From Excoecaria cochinchinensis (taxonomy: Eukaryota; Streptophyta; Magnoliopsida; Malpighiales; Euphorbiaceae): DNA of 64,000 nt. Within the stretch, counting starts at the first letter, position 1. Every line of letters begins with the position of its first letter. The position numbers were made by a program, and so were the translations under genes. The DNA lies in assembly GCA_947683425.1 (NCBI GenBank), contig CANTUQ010000020.1, forward strand, positions 5,893,001-5,957,000, read 5' to 3'. The notes under the pieces are model-generated. The model worked only from the letters and a program-made list of their open reading frames with translations. It was not told the origin of the DNA and did not search any database. Below are positions 23,424 to 34,245 of the stretch, in pieces.

Positions 23424-24149
23424 ATGGAATCAGGCTCTAGAGGAGCCACTGAGGAAGAGGTGGAAAGTCATGCCTTAGCTAGTGATTTAAATATGGGCTT
23501 ACCAGAACAGCCAGCACAACCAGTACCACCACCTATCTATCAAATGGCTCCCAATCTGGCAGAGTTTCTACAAACTATGATGGATATATGAGACAATAAA
23601 TGGCCGCTGCACCTCCTCTACAGCTATAACCTCCTCTACATTTACAACCACCTCTTCCACCATAGAGGCTTATTCTGGAGAAAGCCAAGAAGTTGAGAGC
23701 AGAGGATTTCTTGAGGGAGTCAGCAGTAACTGCTTTAGATGCTGAGTTTTGGCTGATTAAGATAAAGAGGATTTCTGATCTTCTTCACTGTACACTAGAA
23801 GAGAGATTTGAGGGTGCAGATGGTCTTCTTCAAGGACCAACATATCAGTGGTAGGAGTCCACTAAAAGCTTGTTTCACTATTGGATCTTACATGGGAGTA
23901 CTTTTTGTCCCAGTTTAGGGATAAATATGTAGGAGAGGCTTATATGGATGAGATGAGGGATGCATTCCTTTATCTGAGATAGGGATCTAGATCTATTTCA
24001 GAATATAAAAAGGAGTTTGATAGATTGAATATGTATGCTGAGAATATTATTCCTATAGGGGTAGGTAAATGTAAGAGATTTAAAGCAGGTCTTTGGCATG
24101 ACATCAAGAAACTCCTTGTTGCAATGCCGATTAGAGATTATAGAGTGAT
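23424..24149 (+). pseudogene. gag: Chromovirus Gag, 5' part (interrupted)
   Basis: Starts at ATG 23424 (MESGSRGATEEEVE). Recognisable Gag matrix/capsid wording follows in more than one frame (AEDFLRESAVTALDAEFWL, LLQGPTYQW, YAENIIPIG), with several stops and frameshifts. At 24149 it is interrupted by the gag-only element; the reading continues after the duplicated GTGAT at 30820. It has no intact Gag function. Confidence 0.75.
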
Positions 24150-24526
24150 TGTAACACCCCCGCCGCCGCCCCCATTGGAAGGGCGCCGGCGGGCGCGCTA
24201 CCACACGACACTCACTCACGACATGGCAAAGCATACAGCGGAAGCATACATGCGCTAAGCGGAAGCATTCAATAACCATATAATAAAATCTTGGAAAATA
24301 TAAAAGGAAACATACTTCATTACATAGATAATCAAATACGAGTTATATACAATGGCCCAAAAGATTACATCTTAAAATCCTTTACAAAAAGAGTTGTACA
24401 TAAGCAAAAGAATTATACATATACAAAAGACAATTTCAGGAGGAGACAGAAATAATAAACTCGACTCCTAAGTGGCCTGCCTGCAGATGCACGACTCGAG
24501 CACTCCCAAAATCCTTCACGATACCT

Positions 24527-24563
24527 GCACGGGATAAAAGCCCGTGCTAAGCGATAACGCTTA
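24527..24563 (-). promoter_or_regulatory. Twin hairpin in the LTR
   Basis: Two abutting perfect hairpins: GCACGGG/CCCGTGC (24527-24533 with 24541-24547) and TAAGCG/CGCTTA (24548-24553 with 24558-24563, loop ATAA). They lie 377 bases from the LTR 3' end and are repeated at 28573-28609. Confidence 0.7.
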
Positions 24564-25191
24564 GTGGGGAGAAACAAACACAACAGAGCACTAACAAGAA
24601 ACATGCACTAACATACGTGAATCATTATGCATCAGAGTACAGAAAGAACTATATAATCAGGATAATATAAAGCAATGCACTAAACTATTTCACTATTCAG
24701 AAATCACACTCCAATCAGAACACTCACTTTATCAATGCAAGACAATTCACACAATAGCCTGAAATCAATGGTTGAGGATACGGGAACACTGCACGGGAGA
24801 CCGAAGCCTCAAAAACACTTTAATACCCGAAGGTAGCGCGAGAGACCGGAGTCTCAAAACATTTTATCACTACACGATTGATGACCATCTCGGAGGTCGA
24901 CCGCTTCGCCCAAACGGGCCGGACAGAACAGCTGAACACTAACCCTTCTTAAGCATGCTTAATCATCCTATACCTTGACACTTCAGGCTTGACAACACAA
25001 AGACTCTCAAGACAGTACAAAGACAAAAACAATATTCAAAATAAAACTCATCTATAATATAAATCCATATCAAGGACACTAATACAATAATACCACGAGT
25101 CAAGGGCACACACACATTCCATGCAATAGAGAAACCGTGCAAAGTGGAACAAAAGAAACACATTCAGAAGACAAGGCAAGCAGAAAGGGCC

Positions 25192-25524
25192 TCTGTCGCG
25201 ATCGCGACAAGTGTCGCACTCGCGACAGAGCACGGAGTGCTTCCTCGCGAGGTCGCGCCAAAAGGCCTCCTCGCGACGAGGTACTCGCGGCAGAACTCGT
25301 GGGGCCGAGCTCTGTCGCGCTCGCGACAAGCATCGCGATCGCGACAGAGACCAGTTCTTCCTCCTCGCGCGCACGCTCGGCAGCACGCCCGCGCAGAGGT
25401 TTCCTCTACCGAGCTCTCTGTCGCGCTCGCGGCAAAGTCGCGATCGCGACAGAGGGCTCTTCAAGAACAAGGGGCCAAATCCGCATTCTGTCGCGCTCGC
25501 GACAGACGTCGCGATCGCGACAGA
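25192..25524 (-). repeat. Four 38-39-nt inverted-repeat modules
   Basis: Modules at 25192-25230, 25311-25349, 25417-25454 and 25487-25524. Each consists of two palindromes of the form TGTCGCG(A/C)TCGCGACA set 2-4 bases apart, so the whole module is also an inverted repeat flanked by CTCT/AGAG. Between them lie other CGCG-rich bases. Confidence 0.85.
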
Positions 25525-26773
25525 ACCCAGATTCGCCCAATCTGCACTTTTCCCTTCACATTTCACACACACAACTTTTCATACAATCACACAACATGCT
25601 CAAACCCTTACCTCACGCCTCCAGCACATCACCGCATCACTTTCAAGCCACATAAACACATTCAAACTATAATTCCACATCAATGTATCATAAATTCAGT
25701 CACATGGCATAACCATGATCACATCACATAACAATTTCACTATAGCACAATCACTTCACTAAAAATCACTACTTGATTTAAACATGCATTCAAGAAACAC
25801 TCGGGACTTCAAATAACATGAAAACACAAGTTAGAGTTGATCCAAGGAGGAAAAATTAGGGAAAAACCACGAAATCCACAACATAACTCTCAATCACTTA
25901 CATGCACTTAAACCCATCTCAAGCACTACAAATCAGACTCCCATACATCATCAAATAAACTCCCAAACCTGGAAATCGCAGCTTTAAATCGAGCTCCTCA
26001 CGAGTCCACTTTGTCCTTGCCCTTGCGCTTCCTTCGCTCTTCCGATTCTTGCACAAAAACCCAGCCACAATACACTCAAATCAGATCCAAACACAATCAA
26101 AATCAGAAATCCAAGAACGAGAAACAAATACGAGACCCCAATCCGAACTCAACCACTTACCTTCAACACTTCCAGCTCAAACCTTCCAAGATCCCACTCA
26201 AAACTCAAGAAATCACAAGAGGAAAGAGATGAGAGTAGAAGAATGAAAGCAAGAGAGAGGGGAGGACGGGAAAATGAGAAAAGAAAGGGGAAATTGAGAT
26301 AGCTTCCACGGGAAGCTAGGCAATTTCAGCCCTTCCCTCTTCTCTCTCATACTTTACATTAATTACTCACCAACTCAAGCCACATGTCACAATCTTAGAG
26401 AATCAAGCCAATCCATCTTAACAAATTCACTTAAGGCACCATACACTAACCACACACAAGCCCAATCCACACAAATATCTTCCAAGTACCAAACACTCAC
26501 TCACACCACAATATTTCTTATAATTCCACTTACCTCCAATGTACCATGCACTAAAACCACACAATAAAAGCCTTAAATCCACTAACACCCTACAACTATA
26601 CACTATAAACACACACTAATATTCTCTTCACTTCACTTAACACTTAATTTAATTAATTCCTTTAACACAAAATTCTTAAATGTCCAAAATTCCTCTTACC
26701 CAAATTACGAAAATACTCTCACTAAACCGACTTATCGCACAAATTCCGACCAGGCCCTATTTGGGTTGTTACA

Positions 26774-26811
26774 AATCACTCCCCCTTAAGAAATTTCGTC
26801 CTCGAAATTTC
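26774..26811 (-). promoter_or_regulatory. Polypurine tract and adjacent hairpin
   Basis: On the minus strand CTTAAGGGGGAGTGATT abuts the 3' LTR. Immediately upstream is a perfect 9-bp stem GAAATTTCG..CGAAATTTC with a 4-base loop (26790-26811). The same arrangement recurs at 53790, 60293 and 62196. Confidence 0.75.
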
Positions 26812-26819
26812 CCCGTTAA

Positions 26820-28064
26820 TCACTTAAATCCAAACAACCCAAACACAAACCGAAACTTAACTGAAAACCAACAACATAACTTACCAGAAGGTCTCGCTCG
26901 ATCTGCTATATCCCCTAGTTGCATCGCATAAACTCTTGGACGCGAAGGCACTTCTTCTGCAGGTGGCTTCTGCACTGACTCTGACGGCGCTAGCGAAGGA
27001 CGTCCACTACCTGTTCCACTCTGATTCCCTCTCACTCTCTGACCACTGGCTCGACCCTCAGGTCTAACCTGAAGCTCTCTTCGATCCGGACAATTCGCCA
27101 CCATGTGCTCCTGACTTCCACATCTGAAGCACGCTCCAGAGATCCTTCTGCACTCGCCCCAGTGGCGCTTATAACAATGCTCACACTCAGGAATCGTACT
27201 TCCCTTGCTAGAGGGTGGCGCTACACTCTCGACTTCCGAACGAACCGGAATCGAACTCTTCCCACTTAGGCCACTCGGAACTCCTCTCGACTTCTTGCCA
27301 CTTCCAAACCCATCACTCGGTGCTCTCCTCTTGCTCTCGATCCTTTGCTTGATCACCTCAGACTCTTCTAACTTCATCGCTGCTGCCACAAGCTGATAAT
27401 ACCCCACGGGTTGCAAAACTGAAAATGCCGACAACTGACCTCTATACACTTCCCGAAGTCCCTCTAGAAAATGCCGACTTCTGAACTCATCCGTCAACAA
27501 AGTCTCAGGCACATACTTACTCAACCGGCTGAATTCCTTATCATACTCGCTCACTGTCATACCTCGCTGCCTCAGACTGATAAACTCTCTCCACTTAGCC
27601 TCTTGATACGCCTTTGTCACATACTTTTAATCAAATTCTTGCTTAAAGAACTCCCAAGTCAACTCGGCTGGTCGCTGAGGATTTCGCATCACTAATTCCC
27701 ACCAATCGTATGCAGGCCCCTGAAGCAAGGACACTGCACAAAGCACCCTCTGCTCTGCAGGACATCTTATCTCTTGCAAAATCCGATCTACTCTCTTAAG
27801 CCAAAACTCAGCCACATCAGATTGGTCCAAAGCAGTACCATGAAAATCCTCGGCTCCTCTCTTCCTTAACAACTCAGTTGGAGCCTTAGGAGCAGTCAGC
27901 CTCTCTACTAACTGAAGCAAACCTTGCAATAAAACCGGATTCTCTTGACCAAAACCCACACCAGGAATCTCCTCTCGCTGACGCTGCGGAGCAGGCTGCT
28001 CACCTCTCACTACACTTGCACTACCAACCGTCTCACCCACATGCTCACTTGGATCAGACTCGAT
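26820..28064 (-). pseudogene. gag: Chromovirus Gag, lightly damaged
   Basis: About 410 codons. In order: N-terminal MESDPSEH-type start region, LLRKRGAEDFHGTALD, LLQGPAYDWWELV, the capsid region KAYQEAKWREFISLRQRG and the zinc knuckle CFRCGSQEHMVANC. Homologous to the intact Gag at 53755-55098. Two visible lesions: the start codon corresponding to that at 55098 is ATC instead of ATG, and one TAA (near 27627) replaces the CAA-type codon of the sister. The reading frame is otherwise open. The C-terminus diverges after PSGK, where the pol-coding part would begin, and runs to just before the hairpin/polypurine tract. Confidence 0.85.
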
Positions 28065-28177
28065 CTAAACACTACACAAGACAAGACACATCTGCATTAG
28101 GCCACGACACAAAACCGACTCACATGCAAAGACTCAACACATAACAAACAGAGGCATCCAGAACCGCCTAAACCGGT

Positions 28178-28189
28178 GCTCTGATACCA
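28178..28189 (-). promoter_or_regulatory. Primer-binding site (tRNA-Met type)
   Basis: GCTCTGATACCA on the plus strand is TGGTATCAGAGC on the element strand, six bases from the end of the 5' LTR. Confidence 0.85.
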
Positions 28190-28195
28190 CTAAAT

Positions 28196-30819
28196 TGTAA
28201 CACCCCCGCCGCCGCCCCCGTTGGAAGGGCGCCGGCGGGCGCGCTACCACACGACACTCACTCACGACATGGCAAAGCATACAGCGGAAGCATACATGCG
28301 CTAAGCGGAAGCATTCAATAACCATATAATAAAATCTTGGAAAATATAAAAGGAAACATACTTCATTACATAGATAATCAAATACGAGTTATATACAATG
28401 GCCCAAAAGATTACATCTTAAAATCCTTTACAAAAAGAGTTGTACATAAGCAAAAGAATTATACATATACAAAAGACAATTTCAGGAGGAGACAGAAATA
28501 ATAAACTCGACTCCTAAGTGGCCTGCCTGCAGATGGACGACTCGAGCACTCCCAAAATCCTTCACGATACCTGCACGGGATAAAAGCCCGTGCTAAGCGA
28601 TAACGCTTAGTGGGGAGAAACAAACACAACAGAGCACTAACAAGAAACATGCACTAACATACGTGAATCATTATGCATCAGAGTACAGAAATAACTATAT
28701 AATCAGGATAATATAAAGCAATGCACTAAACTATTTCACTATTCAGAAATCACACTCCAATTAGAACACTCACTTTATCAATGCAAGACAATTCACACAA
28801 TAGCCTGAAATCAATGGTTGAGGATACGGGAACACTGCACGGGAGACCGAAGCCTCAAAAACACTTTAATACCCGAAGGTAGCGCGAGAGACCGTAGTCT
28901 CAAAACATTTTATCACTACACGATTGATGATCATCTCGGAGGTCGACCGCTTCGCCCAAACGGGGCGGACAGAACAGCTGAACACTAACCCTTCTTAAGC
29001 ATGCTTAATCATCCTATACCTTGACACTTCAGGCTTGACAACACAAAGACTCTCAAGACAGTACAAAGACAAAAACAATATTCAAAATAAAACTCATCTA
29101 TAATATAAATCCATATCAAGGACACTAATACAATAATACCACGAGTCAAAGGCACACACACATTCCATGCAATAGAGAAACCGTGCAAAGTGGAACAAAA
29201 GAAACACATTCAGAAGACAAGGCAAGCAGAAAGGGACTCTGTCGCGATCGCGACAAGTGTCGCGCTCGCGATAGAGCACGGAGTGCTTCCTCGCGAGGTC
29301 GCGCCAAAAGGCCTCCTCACGACGAGGTACTCGCGGCAGAACTCGTGGGGCCGAGCTCTGTCGCGGTCGCGACAAGCGTCGCGATCGCGACAGAGACCAG
29401 TTCTTCCTCCTCGCGCGCACGCTCGGCAGCACGCCCGCGCGGAGGTTTCCACTACCGAGCTCTCTGTCGTGCTCGCGGCAAAGTCGCGATCGCGACAGAG
29501 GGCTCTTCAAGAACAAGGGGCCAAATCCGCATTCTGTCGCGCTCGCGACAGACGTCGCGATCGCGACAGAACCCAGATTCGCCCAATCTGCACTTTTCCC
29601 TTCACATTTCACACACACAACTTTTCATACAATCACACAACATGCTCAAACCCTTACCTCACGCATCCAGCACATCACCGCATCACTTTCAAGCCACATA
29701 AACACATTCAAACTATAATTCCACATCAATGTATCATAAATTCACTCGCATGGCATAACCATGATCACATCACATAACAATTTCACTATAGCACAATCAC
29801 TTCACTAAAAATCACTACTTGATTTAAACATGCATTCAAGAAACACTCGGGACTTCAAATAACATGAAAACACAAGTTAGAGTTGATCCAAGGAGGAAAA
29901 ATTAGGGAAAAACCACGAAATCCACAACATAACTCTCAATCACTTACATGCACTTAAACCCATCTCAAGCACTACAAATCAGACTCCCATACATCATCAA
30001 ATAAATTCCCAAACCTGGAAATCGCAGCTTTAAATCGAGCTCCTCACGAGTCCACTTTGTCCTTGCCCTTGCGCTTCCTTCGCTCTTCCGATTCTTGCAC
30101 AAAAACCCAGCCACAATACACTCAAATCAGACCCAAACACAATCAAAATCAGAAATCCAAGAACGAGAAACAAATACGAGACCCCAATCCGAACTCAACC
30201 ACTTACCTTCAACACTTCCAGCTCAAACCTTCCAAGATCCCACTCAAAACTCAAGAAATCACAAGAGGAAAGAGATGAGAGTAGAAGAATGAAAGCAAGA
30301 GAGAGGGGAGGACGGGAAAATGAGAAAAGAAAGGGGAAATTGAGATAGCTTCCACGGGAAGCTAGGCAATTTCAGCCCTTCCCTCTTCTCTCTCATACTT
30401 TACATTAATTACTCACTAACTCAAGCCACATGTCACAATCTTAGAGAATCAAGCCAATCCATCTTAACAAATTCACTTAAGGCACCATACACTAACCACA
30501 CACAAGCCCAATCCACACAAATATCTTCCAAGTACCAAACACTCACTCACACCACAATATTTCTTATAATTCCACTTACCTCCAATGTACCATGCACTAA
30601 AACCACACAATAAAAGCCTTAAATCCACTAACACCCTACAACTATACACTATAAACACACACTAATATTCTCTTCACTTCACTTAACACTTAATTTAATT
30701 AATTCCTTTAACACAAAATTCTTAAATGTCCAAAATTCCTCTTACCCAAATTACGAAAATACTCTCACTAAACCAACTTATCGCACAAATTCCGACTAGG
30801 CCCTATTTGGGTTGTTACA
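28196..30819 (-). repeat. 5' LTR, family 1
   Basis: 2,624 bp, the same layout as 24150-26773. Twin hairpin at 28573-28609 and inverted-repeat modules at 29238-29570. The modules differ from the other LTR by several single substitutions, most of them in CG steps. Confidence 0.92.
29238..29570 (-). repeat. Inverted-repeat modules, second copy
   Basis: Four modules in the same order and spacing as 25192-25524. One has GTCGCGGTCGCGAC where the other copy has GTCGCGCTCGCGAC, and one has a C-to-T change in an arm. Confidence 0.85.
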
Positions 30820-30824
30820 GTGAT

Positions 30825-31385
30825 GGTAAAAGCAGCCTTGAGGATTGAAAAAGTAAAAATTGATGAACAAAAATGGAGAAATAAGGGACAATAGAAAAGG
30901 GGTTAGGGACAATGTAGTTAATACTTTTCAGCTAGTAAGAAGCAAAGGGGTTCAAACTTTCAAGCTCCAGCACAAACACAAACATCTTACTGCCAATTAG
31001 GATAGAGTTAGAGATCATTGGCTAGGTTGGGATAGTCAGCCCCATTTATAATCAGTACAGGGGGCGGGATTGGATATGGAGAAATATCCCATACGAACAT
31101 TGTCGAAAGAGGCATAGGGGACAGTGTTGGAAGATGATGGGAGCATGCTTGCGATGTGGATCCATGGAGCATTTTCAGAAAGATTGCCTAGGTACACAAT
31201 ATCCAATAGCTGGTAAAGCAGAGAGACTAGTTACTATAGCTTCAAGGGAGGTAGAGGCAAAGGAGCTAGTTCTGGTGTTAGAAATCAGACGAACACATCA
31301 GAGAATGTTGATAGACCCGATACTCGTACCCCAAGTCGTGCATATGCTATACAGACCATTGATGACCAAGATGCTCCAGATGTAA
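30825..31385 (+). pseudogene. gag: Chromovirus Gag, 3' part, with zinc knuckle
   Basis: Continues the gag interrupted at 24149 (reading VKAALRIEKVKIDEQKW). It contains the nucleocapsid zinc knuckle CLRCGSMEHFQKDC at about 31145-31190, complete in its CCHC residues. Several stops separate the pieces. Confidence 0.75.
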
Positions 31386-31843
31386 TTGTAGGTACTTTTA
31401 CTATCTCTGACATCTTTGTTTGTGCATTAATAGATCCAAGATCTACACATTCTTATATATGCATACCACTGCCTGATAATATGGGGCTTTATGTTTATAC
31501 TTTTGAGCATGATATTCTAGTTACAAATCCTTTGGGTCATAGTGTAGTGGTGAATAGGGTCTATAAGAATTGTCCTATAAAAATACAAGGTTGTGAATTT
31601 CCTAGTGATTTGACTGAATTACCTTTCCACGAATTTGATGTGATTCTTGGTATGGATTGGCTATCTAGACATCATGTAATGGTAGATTGTCATCTTAAAA
31701 GAATCACTCTAAGAATAGCTAATTGTGATGAGACCACAGTTATTAGTGAAAGGTCAAATTTTCTCCCAAATGCTATAGCAACAACAACAGTAAAAAGTCT
31801 TATTAGAAAGAGGTGTGTAGCCTACTTGGCTTGCATCCTTTAA
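31386..31843 (+). pseudogene. Retroviral-type aspartic protease, degenerate
   Basis: The frame contains CALIDPRSTHSYI, which aligns with the chromovirus protease motif (I/F)D(S/P)G(S/A)THS; the Gly after the Asp is Arg here, which would disable the active site. It is followed by PLGHSVVVNRV and by FHEFDVILGMDWLSRHHVMVDC, the typical end of the domain. The protease would process the Gag-Pol polyprotein. The frame is open to 31843, then stops. Confidence 0.8.
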
Positions 31844-31899
31844 GCTAGAAAGAATGATCTTAAAATTCAAGACATACAACTATATGTGAATTCCAGGAT

Positions 31900-32860
31900 G
31901 TATTTCCTAAGGAGTTACTAAGGTTACCACCATAAAAATAAGTTGAATTTTCCAATGATGTGTTACCTCATACAGCACCAGTGTCGATTGCACCATATCA
32001 GATAGCACCCATAAAACTTAAAGAATTAAAAATCCAGCTGCAAGAATTTCTTGAAAAGGGTTTTATATGCCCCAGTGTATCTCCTTGGGACACACCTGTG
32101 TTATTTTTCAAGAAGAAAGATGGGTCTCTTAGACTATATGTGCATTACAGGAAATTTAATAAAGTAACTGTGAAACATAAATATCCACTATCAAAAATAG
32201 ATGACCTATTCGATCAATTGAAAGGTGCAGGTGTTTTCTTTAAAATTGACTTGAAATCGGGGTATTATTAATTAAGAGTAAAGGAAGTAGATGTCCCTAA
32301 GATAGCTTTAAGAACGAGATATGGGCATTATGAATTTTTAGTGATGCCTTTTGGACTCACAAATTCACCGGCAACCTTTATGGATCTCATAAATCATATT
32401 TTCCATCCTTACTAGGATCAATTCGTAGTAGTATTTATTAATGATATCTTGGTTTATTCTAAGAACCGAGAAGAGCATAATGAGCATATGAGAATTATTT
32501 TGCAGACTTTGAGAGAAAAATAGCTTTATGCCAAGTTCAGTAAATGTGAATTTTGGCTCGATGAAGTTTCTTTCCTTGGTTATGTCATATCGATAGATGG
32601 GATTAAAGTTTATCATAAGATGATAGAAGTCATAATGGAATGGAAGCCACCTAGAAATGCTATCAAGATTAGAAGCTTCTTAGGTTTGGCAAGATACCAT
32701 AGAAGATTTGTTAAGGGATTCTCTATAATCGCAATTCCTTTGACCAAGTTACTTCAAAAGAATGCAAAATTCGTCTGGAGTGATAAATGTCAAGAAAGCT
32801 TTGAGAAGCTGAAAGCCATGTTGACTAAAACGCCTGTTCTTACACAGCTTGTACCTGTAT
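31900..32860 (+). pseudogene. Reverse transcriptase, degenerate and truncated
   Basis: Blocks of a Ty3/gypsy reverse transcriptase in order: PYQIAPIKLKELKIQLQEFL, VLFFKKKDGSLRL, KIDLKSGYY, RYGHYEFLVMPFGLTN, VVFINDILVYS, CEFWLDEVSFLGYVIS and SFLGLARYHRRFVKGFS. The catalytic F(I/V)DD box reads FIND, so one metal-binding Asp is Asn. In-frame stops lie at about 32270, 32415 and 32522. The frame ends at 32860, at the start of the RNase H region (TPVLTQ), where the Athila LTR begins. Confidence 0.85.
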
Positions 32861-34208
32861 TGTGCTAAATCCGCAAGCGCACGGTTTACCGATTATAATA
32901 CTTAAGATATCATTCCCACGAGGAACATATGTTGATAATTACTCACTATTACTACTTGATTTTATCTTATTTACAATGTTCAATATTTTGTAAGTTTAAA
33001 TATATACTATTCATGTCATGCAAATTAATAAACCTAATTAATGATAATCATAGAAGACAATTTAGATGATGAAGATACAATGATTATGAAAATTAATTCC
33101 ATCTTTAAAAATATGAATATAATCTTATTAGCAGGCCAAATTGGAAGAAAGTTCTAATCCACTCTCTCGACATGAACTAGAGTGCCTAAAACATGCAATT
33201 ACAATACTAATCCTTAATTCTCATTAATGAACTAGTTAATTCCAATTACATATTCTAAGATTAATTACCAATTTATAGTAATTATCTTAACATACTGATC
33301 TCTCAAGCAATGTTTTAATAATGAACTTCTATTAGTTGTAAGGTAAAGTGAATCTCTCAACTCTACTTTAACTTATAAGGATCATGCAATAATACCAATA
33401 GACAATTCTGCATTAAAAGACTAATAACATTGATGGAAATAGAAAATATCAATAATATCATTCAAGTTTCCTAATATACTTCAGTTAATTACAAAGAAGA
33501 AGTAAAAGATTAAAAATAAGAAGAAGGCAATCTCTCAACCCTTGTTCCATTCACAAAGTATGATCTTTTTCCTTGCAATTGTCTTCTCTTCAAAAATATA
33601 AAAACTAACTAAAGAACATAAACTTTAGAAATTGTTCTCCAAACATACAAAAAAAAAATACTTAGTTAAAATTCCATCTTCTCTAAATTTACAACTGAAA
33701 CTAATATATAATGTTCCAAAGTTCATGTCCCTTCAAATGCGTCTTCAAAGCATTGCAAAAGTTGGCAAAAGGCTTAATTATTCAAGTGGCTTTTCAAAAT
33801 AAACTGCCCAATGGATCTCTCTGTCATGCTCGTGACATTTGTCGCTCTTGCGACAGGACATGGACTCCTCCTTCTTTGACTTTTCCTCAGCTGCGTTGAC
33901 TGCTTTGTTCTCCCTTGCTTTGTCGCGCTCGCGACGCCTTCACGCTCGCAATAGGGTGCGCTTTTCTCTTCTTTGCTCTTTCTTCTCCTTTCTCTTCCTT
34001 GCTCTTCAGCATCTTCTGTCACGCTCGCGACTGTGGCATCCTTTCCTTGCTCAATTATGCTCATTTCTCCACATTTTCTCCCTTTTCTCCTACAAAACAA
34101 AACTTGACACAAAAACATAAAACACACCTAATTCTAACACAATTAACCATAACTAAAAATAATTTAAATAACAAAACATTAGGTAAATATGAGCTATTTA
34201 TGCTCATA
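32861..34208 (-). repeat. Athila 3' LTR
   Basis: Starts TGTGCTAAATCCGCAAGCGC (on the element strand the 3' end), with a GATATCATTCCCACGAGG block typical of Athila/Tat LTR ends. It ends near 34208, before the polypurine tract. About 1.35 kb. The exact right end is uncertain by a few bases; no target duplication can be tested because the other side is lost. Confidence 0.7.
33818..34033 (-). repeat. Inverted-repeat modules in the Athila LTR
   Basis: CTCTGTCATGCTCGTGACA followed after 2 bases by TGTCGCTCTTGCGACAGG (33818-33857); TGTCGCGCTCGCGACG followed by CACGCTCGCAATAGG (33920-33955); CTGTCACGCTCGCGACTG (34015-34033). These have the arrangement and nearly the sequence of the chromovirus modules at 25192-25524. 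Confidence 0.75.
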
Positions 34209-34209
34209 T

Positions 34210-34245
34210 AAAATCCCCACACTTAGCATTTGCTTGTCCCCAAGC
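34210..34245 (-). promoter_or_regulatory. Athila polypurine tract
   Basis: On the minus strand AAGCAAATGCTAAGTGTGGG precedes the LTR. This is the characteristic Athila polypurine tract, and GCTTGGGGACAAGC lies just before it. Confidence 0.75.

Larger units (their letters stand above)
24150..26773 (-). repeat. 3' LTR, family 1
   Basis: TGTAACACCCCC to GGGTTGTTACA. In element sense: U3 at the right, a mid-LTR inverted-repeat array (25192-25524), the twin hairpin 24527-24563, and U5 ending at 24150. The ORFs within it (24998-25731, 26011-26246) recur in the other LTR only because the LTRs are copies. Confidence 0.92.
24150..30819 (-). mobile_element. Gag-only chromovirus derivative (TR-GAG), family 1
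   Basis: A complete 6,670-bp insertion with target duplication GTGAT (24145-24149 and 30820-30824). The two LTRs are 2,624 bp each, with about two dozen differences by eye, so it is fairly young. The 1,422-bp internal region holds a primer-binding site, one gag gene and a polypurine tract, all on the minus strand. It has no pol and would depend on enzymes from an autonomous chromovirus. It interrupts the gag of the older plus-strand element. Confidence 0.92.
6916..32860 (+). mobile_element. Truncated chromovirus-type Ty3/gypsy element carrying nested insertions
   Basis: A plus-strand element: 5' LTR (6916-7586 plus 21150-23269), primer-binding site (23270), gag (23424 onward), zinc knuckle (near 31150), protease and reverse transcriptase to about 32860. 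There it is cut by the LTR of an Athila-like element; RNase H, integrase and the 3' LTR are not in the window. Domain order and PR/RT wording fit Ty3/gypsy chromoviruses of the Tekay/Del kind. Every domain has stops or altered catalytic residues, so the copy is dead. Its insertions (hAT with an LTR element inside; gag-only element) are younger than it. Confidence 0.85.

Noticed and set aside
24527..24563. Hairpins as rho-independent terminators or a hammerhead ribozyme (retrozyme)
   Set aside because: No following T-run as in bacteria, and I see no CUGAUGA/GAAA core of a hammerhead near them.
25048..25731. Long overlapping ORFs on both strands (up to 195 codons), repeated at 29094-29777, looking like arginine/serine-rich proteins
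   Set aside because: They are frames through the CpG-rich inverted-repeat array, open on both strands because of its composition, and repeated only because the two LTRs are copies.
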